Position numbers and translations under genes: made by a program. From Paraburkholderia caballeronis (GTDB lineage Bacteria > Pseudomonadota > Gammaproteobacteria > Burkholderiales > Burkholderiaceae), in NCBI RefSeq assembly GCF_900104845.1, contig NZ_FNSR01000002.1, forward strand, positions 1,798,001-1,862,000: DNA of 64,000 nt, given 5' to 3'. Below, piece after piece: positions 34,070 through 42,520 of the stretch (its first letter is position 1; the number at the start of each line of letters is the position of its first letter). Below the pieces are notes generated by a model. The model had not been told where the DNA came from and did no database searches. It worked only from the letters and a program-made list of their open reading frames with translations.

Positions 34070-34825
34070 ATGAACAAGCGTTTGGCAGGAAAGGTGGCAT
34101 TGGTCACAGGCGGTTCGCGCGGCCTCGGCGCGGCGACGGCCGCCGCGTTGGCGGAACAGGGCGCCGACGTGGCGATCAGCTACGTTGCGTCGGCGCAGAA
34201 GGCCGCGGCAGTGGTTGCCGCACTCGAAGCGAAAGGCGTGCGCGCGCTCGCGATCCAGAGTGACCAGGGCGATCCGGCCGCGGCGAAGGCGTTGATCGAG
34301 CGCGTCGTCGCCCATTTCGGGCGGCTCGACATTCTCGTCAATAATGCGGCGCTCGCGATTCAAGGCAAGCTGATCGACGATCCCGAGATCGACAACGCGG
34401 CGCTCGACCGTCAGTGGCAGGTCAACGTGATGGGGGTGGTCGCAACTATTCGGGCCGCCGCGCCAGTGATCAGCGACGAAGGCCGGATCATCTCGGTCGG
34501 CTCGGGACTCGGCACGCGCGTGGGTTTCCCCGGCACGGCCGACTATGCCGCGAGCAAGGCAGCCGTCATCGGCTATACGAAGGGCGCCGCGCGCGACCTC
34601 GGGCCGCGCCGGATCACGGCCAACGTGGTGCAGCCCGGCATCATGGCGACCGACATGGCCGCCGGCTCGGCCGGCAGCCTGCCGCCGATCGTGATGGCTT
34701 CGCATGCGATCGACCGCATCGCGACCGTCGAGGAAGTGGCAGCCGCGATCGTGTTCCTGGCCGGCCCGGATGCCGGGTACATCACCGGGTCGGTGCTCGA
34801 CGTGAACGGCGGCTTTACTGCCTGA
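34070..34825 (+). CDS. Short-chain dehydrogenase/reductase (3-oxoacyl-ACP reductase-like)
   Basis: This 251-residue SDR has TGGSRGLGAATAAALAEQGA, NNAALAIQG, IISVGSGLGTRVGFPG, YAASKAAVIGYTKGAARDL, and the C-terminal DAGYITGSVLDVNGGFTA. It belongs to the FabG-like classical group. The ATG at 34070 follows the previous stop by 44 bases. As last gene of the run from the MFS transporter, it is probably under the same TetR control. The substrate is unknown. Confidence 0.88.
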   Translation: MNKRLAGKVALVTGGSRGLGAATAAALAEQGADVAISYVASAQKAAAVVAALEAKGVRALAIQSDQGDPAAAKALIERVVAHFGRLDILVNNAALAIQGKLIDDPEIDNAALDRQWQVNVMGVVATIRAAAPVISDEGRIISVGSGLGTRVGFPGTADYAASKAAVIGYTKGAARDLGPRRITANVVQPGIMATDMAAGSAGSLPPIVMASHAIDRIATVEEVAAAIVFLAGPDAGYITGSVLDVNGGFTA

Positions 34826-34903
34826 CGCGCGAGGATGCGTGCGCGGGCCCGGTCACGGGAAACCGGCGGCTGGGCCCGCGCAGCGCATCGGTCCGGACCG
34901 GCT

Positions 34904-35659
34904 TCAGACCTGCGCGAGCCCGCCGTCGACGAAGATTTCCGCGCCGTTGATGAAGCTGGCGTCGCTTGAGGCGAGGAACAGCACGACCTTCGCGACTTCT
35001 TCCGGATCGCCGACACGGCCGAGCGGGATCTGGTCCGCGAGGTAGTCGAGCAGGCCTTGCTGGGCCGCGGCGTCCTGGCCGACGAGACCGACCAGGCCCG
35101 GCGTGCGGATCGGACCGGGACTGACCGTGTTGACGCGGATGCCGCGCCCTTTCAGATCGAGGATCCAGCTACGCACGAGATTGCGCACAGCGGCCTTGGT
35201 GGCGCTGTACACGCTGAACGCGGGAGTGCCCATGATGCCCGTATTGGAACCCGTGACGATGACGGACGAGCCCTGGCCGAGCAGCGGCAGCGCGGCCTGC
35301 ACCGTGAATATCACGCCCTTCACGTTGCGGTCGAACGTGTCCTCGTATTGCTCCTCGGTGATCGCGCCCAGCGGCAGGAAGGAGCCGCCGCCGGCGTTCG
35401 CGAACAATGCGTCGACGCGGCCGGCTTCGGACTTGACCGTCGCGAACACACGTTCCAGGTCGGCCAGACTGGCCGAGTCCGCCCGGATCCCGGTGGCCGA
35501 CGCGCCGATGTCCGCGACCGCCGCGTCCAGCTCCGCCTGGCGGCGGCCCGTGATGAAAACGCGCGCGCCTGCTTGCGCGAATGCCCTGGCTGTCGCCAGG
35601 CCGATGCCGGTGCTGCCGCCCGTGACAACGGCGATCTTGCCGTCCATGGTTCTGCTCAT
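34904..35659 (-). CDS. Short-chain dehydrogenase/reductase (paralogue of 28023)
   Basis: This 251-residue SDR has TGGSTGIGLATARAFAQAGA, FANAGGGSFLPLG, VIVTGSNTGIMGTP, YSATKAAVRNLVRSW and the C-terminal INGAEIFVDGGLAQV. It shares many positions with the SDRs at 28023 and 37777. GGAGC precedes the ATG at 35659. It is divergent from the LysR gene at 35774, likely its regulator. Confidence 0.9.
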   Translation of the reverse strand: MSRTMDGKIAVVTGGSTGIGLATARAFAQAGARVFITGRRQAELDAAVADIGASATGIRADSASLADLERVFATVKSEAGRVDALFANAGGGSFLPLGAITEEQYEDTFDRNVKGVIFTVQAALPLLGQGSSVIVTGSNTGIMGTPAFSVYSATKAAVRNLVRSWILDLKGRGIRVNTVSPGPIRTPGLVGLVGQDAAAQQGLLDYLADQIPLGRVGDPEEVAKVVLFLASSDASFINGAEIFVDGGLAQV

Positions 35660-35773
35660 GTCGTGCTCCGTGCTGAATGAAACGTGGATGAAGATTCGAC
35701 ACGATAGGGCGCATGGCACGGTGGATAAAGACCGGCTTCCCTAATTCATCATTCACCGGCAGAAACGATCCTT

Positions 35774-36736
35774 ATGAAGATCGATCAGTTGCTTGCGCTG
35801 CGGGTATTCGTCCGGATCGCGGAAGCGCGATCCTTTTCCCGGGCGGCGGATTCGCTGGACATGCCGCGGCCGACCGTCACCAAGCTGATGCAGGAGCTCG
35901 AGAAGCATCTGGGCGTCAAACTGCTGCAGCGCACGACGCGGCGCGTCACGGTCACCGCGGAAGGCGCCGCATACTACGAGCGCGCGCTCCATCTGCTCGG
36001 GGAAGTCGAGGAAATGGATGCGCTCGTCGCGCGCAGCCATGCGCAACTGCGCGGACGTCTGCGCATCGATATCGGCTCGTCGCTAGCGAACGCGATCCTG
36101 ATTCCCGCGCTACCCGATTTCCATGCCCGTTACCCGGACATCCAGATTCATCTCGGCGTGGGCGACCGGCCGGTCGATCTGATCGGTGAGGGCGTCGATT
36201 GCGTAATCCGCAGCGGCGTGCTTGCCGATACGTCTCTGGTTGCGAAACGGATCGCCGAATTCGATTACGTGACGTGCGCGAGCCCGGCCTATCTCACGGT
36301 ACATGGCGTTCCGGCACATCCGGAACAACTGGCGCAAGGACATGGCCTGATCACCTATTTCTCGTCGCTGACTGGGAAACCGAATCCGCTGTTGTTCCGG
36401 CGGCGCCGGGAAACGTTCGAGATTGGCCACAGTGCCATGCTGGCCGTCAACGAGAGTACGGCTCGTCTGACGGCGCTTCTGGCGGGATTGGGCGTCAGCC
36501 AGACCTATGAGTTCCTGGCGCGGCCTCACATCGAGCGTGGCGCGCTGGTGCCGCTATTGCGGGAATGGACTCGTCCGCGGCATCCAGTTCATCTGCTTTA
36601 TCCATCGAATCGCCACGTGCCCGAAAAGCTCAAGGTGTTTGCAGATTGGGCGGCGGGTATTTTTTCTCAATTCGATGACCGATTCTTCGGTTCTCCGCGT
36701 CCGTCGGTAGTTGGCCATCTCCAGCCGTCTGCGTGA
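35774..36736 (+). CDS. LysR-family transcriptional regulator
   Basis: This 320-residue regulator has the winged helix SFSRAADSLDMPRPTVTKLM and LLQRTTRRVTVTAEG, and an effector domain of the CrgA/DsdC-like kind (GEGVDCVIRSGVLADTSLVA, ACASPAYL-like CASPAYLTVHG). It is divergent from the SDR at 34904. The SDR promoter lies between them (35660-35773). The ligand is unknown. Confidence 0.9.
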   Translation: MKIDQLLALRVFVRIAEARSFSRAADSLDMPRPTVTKLMQELEKHLGVKLLQRTTRRVTVTAEGAAYYERALHLLGEVEEMDALVARSHAQLRGRLRIDIGSSLANAILIPALPDFHARYPDIQIHLGVGDRPVDLIGEGVDCVIRSGVLADTSLVAKRIAEFDYVTCASPAYLTVHGVPAHPEQLAQGHGLITYFSSLTGKPNPLLFRRRRETFEIGHSAMLAVNESTARLTALLAGLGVSQTYEFLARPHIERGALVPLLREWTRPRHPVHLLYPSNRHVPEKLKVFADWAAGIFSQFDDRFFGSPRPSVVGHLQPSA

Positions 36737-36946
36737 GCGCTTCGTCGGACAGTCAAACGTCAGGCCCAATCAGATAACAGCTGCGTTCTCATCCAGATAA
36801 GGTCGCAGCCGGTGGATTGGCAATCGAGTGGGCGTAGACAATATCTTGAAGTTCGCTCCGTTGAGGCACCGAGCGATCTAACGTCATGTGCGATGTTGCT
36901 GCGGCGACTAACAGCGGTGTGGCACGTTACCAAGACGGGAGGGTTA

Positions 36947-37265
36947 ATGGTAACGCTAGAGAACATTCAGGCAAAAATTTTTCGGTTGCAGGCAGAAGCG
37001 GATGCAATCGTCAAAAAAGCAGGCGCTGTCAGCCATTGCCAGGATCGGCGAGTTGATGGAAAAGCATGGCCCGACATTGGCCGACCTTGAATCGCATCTT
37101 GGTGTGCGACGACGTGGCCGGCAAAAGGCTGGAGCTAAAGCTGCCAGCAAGCGAAATGGTGCTGCGAAGTATTTTGACCCGAAGAGTAGGGCGACCTGGA
37201 CCGGCCACGGGCGCGCACCAGCTTGGATTGCTAACGCCAGGAGTCGAGGTGTCTTGGGAGATTGA
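36947..37265 (+). pseudogene. H-NS-like nucleoid protein, frameshifted in an A-run
   Basis: The start MVTLENIQAKIFRLQAEADA is an H-NS N-terminal oligomerisation helix. The frame then fails at a run of six A (37013-37018). In the next frame it continues QALSAIARIGELMEKHG and the DNA-binding end DPKSRATWTGHGRAPAWIA, the xenogeneic-silencer motif. Removing one A would restore the whole reading frame (about 106 residues). It may be a real inactivation, a phase-variable switch or a sequencing error. It lies in AT-richer DNA within the SDR region. The rest of 36737-37304 holds no other gene. Confidence 0.8.
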
Positions 37266-37304
37266 AAGACAACGAGGCCCCGCGATTGGCTGATTGAGCT
37301 CCTG

Positions 37305-37667
37305 CTAGGGCAACGCATCACGCGCGGCGAAGATGCTTGCCATTTCCACCGCGTGTTCGGTTCCCCAAGTGCACAGCGGGATGATCGCCTCGGCCAGGCT
37401 GCGGCCAAGCGGGGTCAGCGCGTAGTCCACGCGAGGCGGCACCTCCTTGTAGTCATTTCGCGCCAGCACGCGATCGGCTTCCAGATCCTTCAACTGCTGG
37501 ATCAGCACCTTGTCGCTGACGTCCGGGATCAAGCGCTTGAGTTCGCCATAGCGCTTCGGGCTGCCGCGCAGGAAAAAGAGGATCAGCGGTTTCCATTTGC
37601 CCGAGATGATGCGGAGCGTGGCGTTGAGCCCGCAGCCGGTGTCGCAGATTTCAGGGGGCGTCGTCAT
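37305..37667 (-). CDS. HxlR-family transcriptional regulator
   Basis: This 120-residue winged-helix protein has CDTGCGLNATLRIISGKWKP, LILFFLRGSPKRYGELKRL, and PDVSDKVLIQQLKDLEADRV. Two cysteines near the N-terminus could sense oxidants or electrophiles as in YodB/QorR-type members. It is divergent from the SDR at 37777, with repeated ATACTT elements between. It probably represses that SDR and the following oxidoreductase. Confidence 0.9.
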   Translation of the reverse strand: MTTPPEICDTGCGLNATLRIISGKWKPLILFFLRGSPKRYGELKRLIPDVSDKVLIQQLKDLEADRVLARNDYKEVPPRVDYALTPLGRSLAEAIIPLCTWGTEHAVEMASIFAARDALP

Positions 37668-37671
37668 TTTT

Positions 37672-37705
37672 ATACTTACCTAAAAGTGCATACTTGTCGT
37701 TAGGT
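37672..37705. promoter_or_regulatory. Candidate HxlR operator
   Basis: Direct repeats ATACTT at 37672-37677 and 37690-37695, and the dyad ACCTAA/TTAGGT (37678-37683, 37700-37705), lie just upstream of the HxlR gene in the divergent region. Confidence 0.5.
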
Positions 37706-37776
37706 TACCAGAGCAGCATACTGACTTCAAGCAAGCAGGTTCCTGCTTCTGTACATCTCAACGAAGGATGCATGAC

Positions 37777-38511
37777 ATGACCAGACTGAATGGAAAGACC
37801 GCCGTGATTACCGGCGGCGCTACCGGCATCGGGTTTGCCGCAGCAAAGCGTTTCATCGAGGAAGGCGCTTTCGTCTTCATCTTCGGCCGCCGGCAGGAAG
37901 CGCTCGACGCCGCCGTGGCCGATCTCGGTTCCAGTTCCCGCGCAGTGAAGGGTTCGGTTTCCGACGAGACCGACCTCGACCGTCTCTACGCGGCGGTGAA
38001 GACGGAGCGCGGAACCCTCGATATCGTCTTTGCCAACGCCGGGGCGGGAAGCCCGCTTCCGCTCGGCCAGATCACCGCCGAACATATTGACGAAACCTTC
38101 GATACCAATGTGAAAGGCACGATCTTCACCGTCCAGAAGGCGCTGCCGCTGATGAGCGAGGGCGGTTCGATCATCCTGACCGGATCGAGCGCCGGCACCA
38201 CGGGTGCCCCCGGATTCACGGCCTACAGCGCGAGCAAGGCGGCAGTGCGCAACCTCGCGCGGACCTGGGCGGAAGACCTGAAGGGCACCGGCATCCGGGT
38301 CAACGTGCTGTCGCCCGGTGCGACGGCGACCGAACTTGCCAAGGAGGCGTTGGGCGAGGAGGGCCAGAAGGCCTACGGCGCAATGACTCCGCTCCAGCGC
38401 ATGGCCGATCCGGCAGAGATCGGAGCGGTGGCTGCCTTCCTCGCGTCGTCGGACAGCAGCTTCATGACCGCCAGCGAGGTCGCCGTTGACGGCGGCTTGG
38501 CGCAACTCTGA
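37777..38511 (+). CDS. Short-chain dehydrogenase/reductase (paralogue of 28023)
   Basis: This 244-residue SDR has TGGATGIGFAAAKRFIEEGA, FANAGAGSPLPLG, IILTGSSAGTTGAPG, YSASKAAVRNLARTW and the C-terminal MTASEVAVDGGLAQL. I took the ATG at 37777; another lies at 37768 but overlaps the AAGG ribosome site. It is divergent from an HxlR regulator and followed 17 bases later by an NADP-binding oxidoreductase, so both are probably induced together. Confidence 0.9.
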   Translation: MTRLNGKTAVITGGATGIGFAAAKRFIEEGAFVFIFGRRQEALDAAVADLGSSSRAVKGSVSDETDLDRLYAAVKTERGTLDIVFANAGAGSPLPLGQITAEHIDETFDTNVKGTIFTVQKALPLMSEGGSIILTGSSAGTTGAPGFTAYSASKAAVRNLARTWAEDLKGTGIRVNVLSPGATATELAKEALGEEGQKAYGAMTPLQRMADPAEIGAVAAFLASSDSSFMTASEVAVDGGLAQL

Positions 38512-38528
38512 CGCGGAAGAGGGGGCAC

Positions 38529-39128
38529 ATGAGCTACGCCATCATCGGCTTCGGCAAGATTGGTCAGGCGCTCGCCAAGGCGTTTGCCCGCAACGGCATC
38601 GAAGTGTCCATTGCCACCACGCGCGACCCGGCAAGCTTTGCGTCCGATGCGGCTGCGATCGGGTCCACGGTCATTGCCAGGACCCTGGCCGAAGCCCTCA
38701 AGGCGGACATCCTCTTTTTGGCCGTCCGTTTCGAGTCGCATCAGGAAGTCGCGAAGGCGCTGCCCAATTGGCAAGGGAAAATCATCATCGATGTGACCAA
38801 TGCCTATGGGGTGTCCCCCGAGGAACTGGGAGGGCAACCTTCGTCCAGGTTCATCGCGCAGGGTTTCAGGGGCGGCCGGCTGGTCAAGGGTTTCAACCAT
38901 CTGGTCGCGGCGACCCTTGCCCAGGACCCGGCCGTGCATGGCGGCAGGAGAGTCGTGTTCCTGGCGAGCGACGATGACAGTGCCGCAACGGAGATCGGTG
39001 CGCTTGCAGAAAAACTCGGTTTCGCTCCGATCAAACTTGGTGGGCTTTCGGAAGGTGGTCTGCTTGTGCAGGCGCGCGGCAATAGCTGGGGTCAACTGAT
39101 CTTCAAGGACCTGGTCAAGTTCGACTGA
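38529..39128 (+). CDS. NADPH-dependent F420-reductase-like oxidoreductase
   Basis: This 199-residue Rossmann protein starts MSYAIIGFGKIGQALAKAFA and continues with DILFLAVRFESHQEVAKAL, LVKGFNHLVAATLA and LGFAPIKLGGLSEGG. It is the same family as the protein at 30742 but a distinct member. GAGG lies upstream of the ATG. It forms a pair with the preceding SDR. The cofactor is probably NADP. Confidence 0.85.
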   Translation: MSYAIIGFGKIGQALAKAFARNGIEVSIATTRDPASFASDAAAIGSTVIARTLAEALKADILFLAVRFESHQEVAKALPNWQGKIIIDVTNAYGVSPEELGGQPSSRFIAQGFRGGRLVKGFNHLVAATLAQDPAVHGGRRVVFLASDDDSAATEIGALAEKLGFAPIKLGGLSEGGLLVQARGNSWGQLIFKDLVKFD

Positions 39129-39229
39129 TCTCCACCAATTCTTCTGGCCCGATCTGACTCAGCGTACTGCCCCGGCGCCTTCAGCGGGACAAACTGGAAT
39201 TCAAGCTTCCGCATCCCCGTAGCCGCGTT

Positions 39230-39571
39230 TTATCCCCTCGCCACCACCTCAATCCGCAACCCCTCCGCCCCCGCGACGATCTCCAGCAGCCGGTCCACAT
39301 TCGGATGCGCGCCCGGACGGTTGCGCGCGTCGGCCGTATGCTCCGCGAACACCGCGAGACCATGCTCCGCTGCCTTCGCGTCCAGCGCGCCGAACGCCTG
39401 TCGCAGATAGTGATACACCGCGAGCGAGCCCTGCTTGCCCGGCTTGTTCTCGATGCTCGCGACCACCGCGCCGCGGCCGTCGACCAGGTCGATGCGTTCG
39501 ATGCTGTCGATCGCCGGCAGTTGGGCGAGGTTGTCCTTGAATACGTTGCTCGGCTGGATCACTGAAAACAC
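39230..39571 (-). CDS. DUF2322-family protein
   Basis: This 113-residue conserved protein has IDLVDGRGAVVASIENKPGK, QGSLAVYHYLRQAFG, FAEHTADARNRPGAHPNVDR and LLEIVAGAEGLRIEVV, matching DUF2322. The function is unknown. It is transcribed apart from its neighbours, between the SDR-linked oxidoreductase and the phosphatase gene. The codon pattern is of the high-GC host type. Confidence 0.82.
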   Translation of the reverse strand: MFSVIQPSNVFKDNLAQLPAIDSIERIDLVDGRGAVVASIENKPGKQGSLAVYHYLRQAFGALDAKAAEHGLAVFAEHTADARNRPGAHPNVDRLLEIVAGAEGLRIEVVARG

Positions 39572-39699
39572 TCCGTTTATCTATCCGGTGAATGACTGGC
39601 GAGCCGTATCTTATCCGATCAGTCCCGGGCACCCCTGCCGGAGCATTCGCCGTCCACGGCCCGCACCGATCCACGATCCGGCGCGGGCCGTCTCGGCAT

Positions 39700-41382
39700 T
39701 CAACGCCGGTCTTTCGCGAGCGTGATCGTCTCGAACAGTTCGTAATTGGCGGTCGGCGTCTGGTCCGCGCCGGGCGCGTGATAGTAGTTCATCGTGATCG
39801 TCGTGCGGCCGTGGTGCTGGCCCGGATCGACGTCGAACACCGCGATCCCGTAGCCGGTGCCGGTATCGCGCTGCGCGGACCAGATCGCGTCTTCGAGCGC
39901 ATCGGCGGTCGGACGCACGAACGTGCCGGCGGCCGTGCCCGGCACCGGCCGGTTCGGCTTCGTGAACACCTGCGCCTGCGGATTGCCGTTGCCGATGTCG
40001 ACGCCGTACACGTCGAGCGGCGCGCTGGTGCCGCCGCCGCCGAGAATCAGGTGGATCGTGCCGTGGCTCGTGTCGAACGTGTTGCCACTCGAATGCGTGT
40101 GCGTGACCGGACGCGGCTGCAGCGTATCGACCGGCTCGCCGGTTTTCGCGTCGATGCCCGCATGACGGTTGCAGCCGCGCACCGGATAGCTGCGTTCGTA
40201 GTCGTGATCGTGGCCGCAGACGACGAGGTCGACGCCGTACCGGTCGAACAGCGGCAGCCACGCTTCGCGGATGCCCTTGTCGGAGCCGTTGCCGGTCTTC
40301 GACGAACTGAGCGCGTCCTGGTGCATCTGCACGACGATCCAGTCGACGTCGCGGTCGCCGGATGCGCTGCGCAGCGTCTTTTCGAGCCAGCGCGTCTGCT
40401 CGCCGTTGCTGTAGCCGCGCACGTAGAACGACGAACCCGCGGGGATCGGCGCACGGCCCGTGCTCGCGGCTGGCACGAGCGGCGCGGGGCCGGCGACGAA
40501 CGCGGCCGCGTCCTGATAGACGACGTCGTCCGCGTCGAGCGAGATGAACATCACGTTGCTCACGCGGAAGCTGTACCAGCGGCCCGGAAAACGCGAGCCG
40601 TTGTCCGGCAGCGTGTAGCGCGTCAGGTACGAATCGAGTCCCTGCGGACCGTTGTTGAATTCGATCTCGTGATTGCCGGGACACGGCATCCACGGACGGT
40701 TCGCGGCCGACGTCTGGTTGTTGTTCGCGAAGTCGCGCCACACGTCGGTCTGATGCGCGGGGTTCAGGTTCGCGTAGCAGAGGTCGCCGTTCAGCAGGTG
40801 AAAGAGCGGCTGGAACCGTTCGACTGCCTCGACGGCGAAGCGGCTCTGCGGCGACGACAGCACCCAGCCGGTGTTCGGCGTCGCGAGGTCGCCGTAGCTC
40901 GTGAAGCGGAACGGCGCGAGCCCGCGCGGCGCGGTCGTGAACGTCGAGCTGAACGGCGAGCCGGCCTGACTGTCGTTGTCCGAAGTGACTTCGTAGCGAT
41001 ACGTCGTGCCCGGCTTCAGGTTGCGCAGCCGCGCATGATAGGTGAACACCACGACGCCGTTCAACCCGTCCGTGTACGTGCGCTGCACCGCATGCTGCGT
41101 GTCGCGATGGCCGTGATCGGCGCTGATCGTCACGCGCGGATTCGACGCCGCCGCGAGCGACGCCCACGACACGACGACTTCGCTCGTCGGGTCTTCGCCC
41201 CACGTCAGGTGGATCTGTTCGGGCGTGCCGTCGGACGTTGCCGGGTCGGCTTTCGCCGCGCCGGCGAGCGCGCCGGCCGCGCTCGCGAAGCCGGATGCGC
41301 CGGCGAGCTTCAGGAAGCCGCGGCGCGATACGCCGGGCGCTGTTTCGTTCGGGGATGCGTCGGGGATGATCTTCTTCGTCAT
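39700..41382 (-). CDS. Tat-exported purple acid phosphatase-like metallophosphoesterase
   Basis: This 560-residue protein starts with a twin-arginine signal (VSRRGFLKLAGASGFASAAG), then a fibronectin III-like domain (about residues 50-150, QIHLTWGEDPTSEVVVSWAS) and a metallophosphoesterase domain with the metal motifs YGDLAT, NGDLCYAN, CPGNHEIE, QMHQDA and GHDHDYERSYP. These are the purple acid phosphatase ligands, including Tyr. It probably releases phosphate from organic esters in the periplasm. The ATG at 41382 fits the signal. No phosphate regulatory box was identified. Confidence 0.9.
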   Translation of the reverse strand: MTKKIIPDASPNETAPGVSRRGFLKLAGASGFASAAGALAGAAKADPATSDGTPEQIHLTWGEDPTSEVVVSWASLAAASNPRVTISADHGHRDTQHAVQRTYTDGLNGVVVFTYHARLRNLKPGTTYRYEVTSDNDSQAGSPFSSTFTTAPRGLAPFRFTSYGDLATPNTGWVLSSPQSRFAVEAVERFQPLFHLLNGDLCYANLNPAHQTDVWRDFANNNQTSAANRPWMPCPGNHEIEFNNGPQGLDSYLTRYTLPDNGSRFPGRWYSFRVSNVMFISLDADDVVYQDAAAFVAGPAPLVPAASTGRAPIPAGSSFYVRGYSNGEQTRWLEKTLRSASGDRDVDWIVVQMHQDALSSSKTGNGSDKGIREAWLPLFDRYGVDLVVCGHDHDYERSYPVRGCNRHAGIDAKTGEPVDTLQPRPVTHTHSSGNTFDTSHGTIHLILGGGGTSAPLDVYGVDIGNGNPQAQVFTKPNRPVPGTAAGTFVRPTADALEDAIWSAQRDTGTGYGIAVFDVDPGQHHGRTTITMNYYHAPGADQTPTANYELFETITLAKDRR

Positions 41383-41696
41383 GTCGAATCGCCTCGCGGG
41401 ATGAGTGGGACGAAGCATGTGCAGCCGCCGTGCGTGAAGCGTGCGCGGGGGCGCAGCCGCAAGCGTCGCGTGGTGGGTGTTGGCGAAACGATGGCTTGAT
41501 TACATGACCCGGCGATGACATCGCGCGAACCGTAAGCGGGCATGCGATACGGCGGTGGGAAGCCGCGCGATGCCAGATGCGGCGCGCATGGCCGCGCGGG
41601 TGAAACTCGTTGCGCGCGCTTCGTTATGGGCGTTCGTATGGAACGATCGTCTGTGTAAGCGGCGTGTCGGGTGAGGCGGGGTTGAACGGCGTCGGC
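41383..41696. other. Intergenic region, no gene recognised
   Basis: About 310 bases lie between the phosphatase start and the cytochrome stop. Open frames here are antisense extensions without their own start signals. The phosphatase promoter must lie in this stretch. Confidence 0.5.
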
Positions 41697-42389
41697 TTAC
41701 AGCCAGGTTGCAAGCGCGGCGACCACGAGCGCCGCGCAGCCGAGCAGCAGCGCCGCGAGCCACAACGGCGCGCGCGACGGCGCCCGCACTGTGGACGGCA
41801 GGCGCTTGCGGCCGGAGATCATCGGGCCGACCAGGTGGTGGCCTTTCGCGATCGCATAAACCGCGATCGCGCAGACGTGCAGCACGACTGCCGCGAGCAG
41901 CAGATCCCAGCCGAGCGCGTGCAGCGAGGAGATCGCGTTCGCGACCGGGGCGGGGACGATCTCGCTCAACGGCCCTTCGTCGGCGACGTCGTTGTACACG
42001 TAAATCCCGCTCAGCGTTTCGACGAGCAGCAGCGCGATCAGCAGCAGCACCATCCAGCCGCCGGCCGCGTTGTGGCCGACCTGCACGTCCGGCTCGCGGC
42101 GCAGCACGCGCCGCAGGTGCGCGAGCGCGGCGGCCGGCGACGCGACGAAACTGCGGAACCGCGCAGTCTCGCTGCCGAAGCAGCCCCACAGCAGGCGGAA
42201 CAGCACCAGCGCGAGCAGCGTTTCGCCGATGCGCACGTGCAGGTCGATCCAGTTGAGCCGCTGCGTGACGTAAGCGCCGATCACGAGCACGACGGTCAGC
42301 CAGTGAAAGAGCCGCGTCGGCACGTCCCACACTCGCACGGAGCGTTCGCTGACGATGACGGTTGACGGGCGGCGTTGTTCGGATTCCAT
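41697..42389 (-). CDS. Cytochrome b561-type membrane cytochrome
   Basis: This 230-residue protein with four main transmembrane segments is of the Ni/Fe-hydrogenase b-type/cytochrome b561 kind. VWDVPTRLFHWLTVVLVIGA holds the first haem His, DLHVRIGETLLALVLFRLLW the second, and the third and fourth regions hold SSLHALGWDLLLAAVVLHVC. It anchors electron transfer between a periplasmic partner and the quinone pool. No cytochrome c or partner gene is adjacent. It may work with a partner elsewhere. Confidence 0.87.
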   Translation of the reverse strand: MESEQRRPSTVIVSERSVRVWDVPTRLFHWLTVVLVIGAYVTQRLNWIDLHVRIGETLLALVLFRLLWGCFGSETARFRSFVASPAAALAHLRRVLRREPDVQVGHNAAGGWMVLLLIALLLVETLSGIYVYNDVADEGPLSEIVPAPVANAISSLHALGWDLLLAAVVLHVCAIAVYAIAKGHHLVGPMISGRKRLPSTVRAPSRAPLWLAALLLGCAALVVAALATWL

Positions 42390-42520
42390 GGCGGGATGAC
42401 GACGGACGGGAACGATGCTGCGCGGGCGCAGCGTTCGCGATGGCGGCTCGACGGATCGAGTGCGTCGCCATCGCCTGCGTTGTCATGATAAGCCACGTCC
42501 CCGGGCCGCGTGAGGCGAGT

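Noticed and set aside
39611..41521. Long minus-strand open frame of over 600 codons in another frame of the phosphatase gene
   Set aside because: It is Arg-rich, lacks family motifs and overlaps the purple acid phosphatase gene; it is a high-GC shadow frame.
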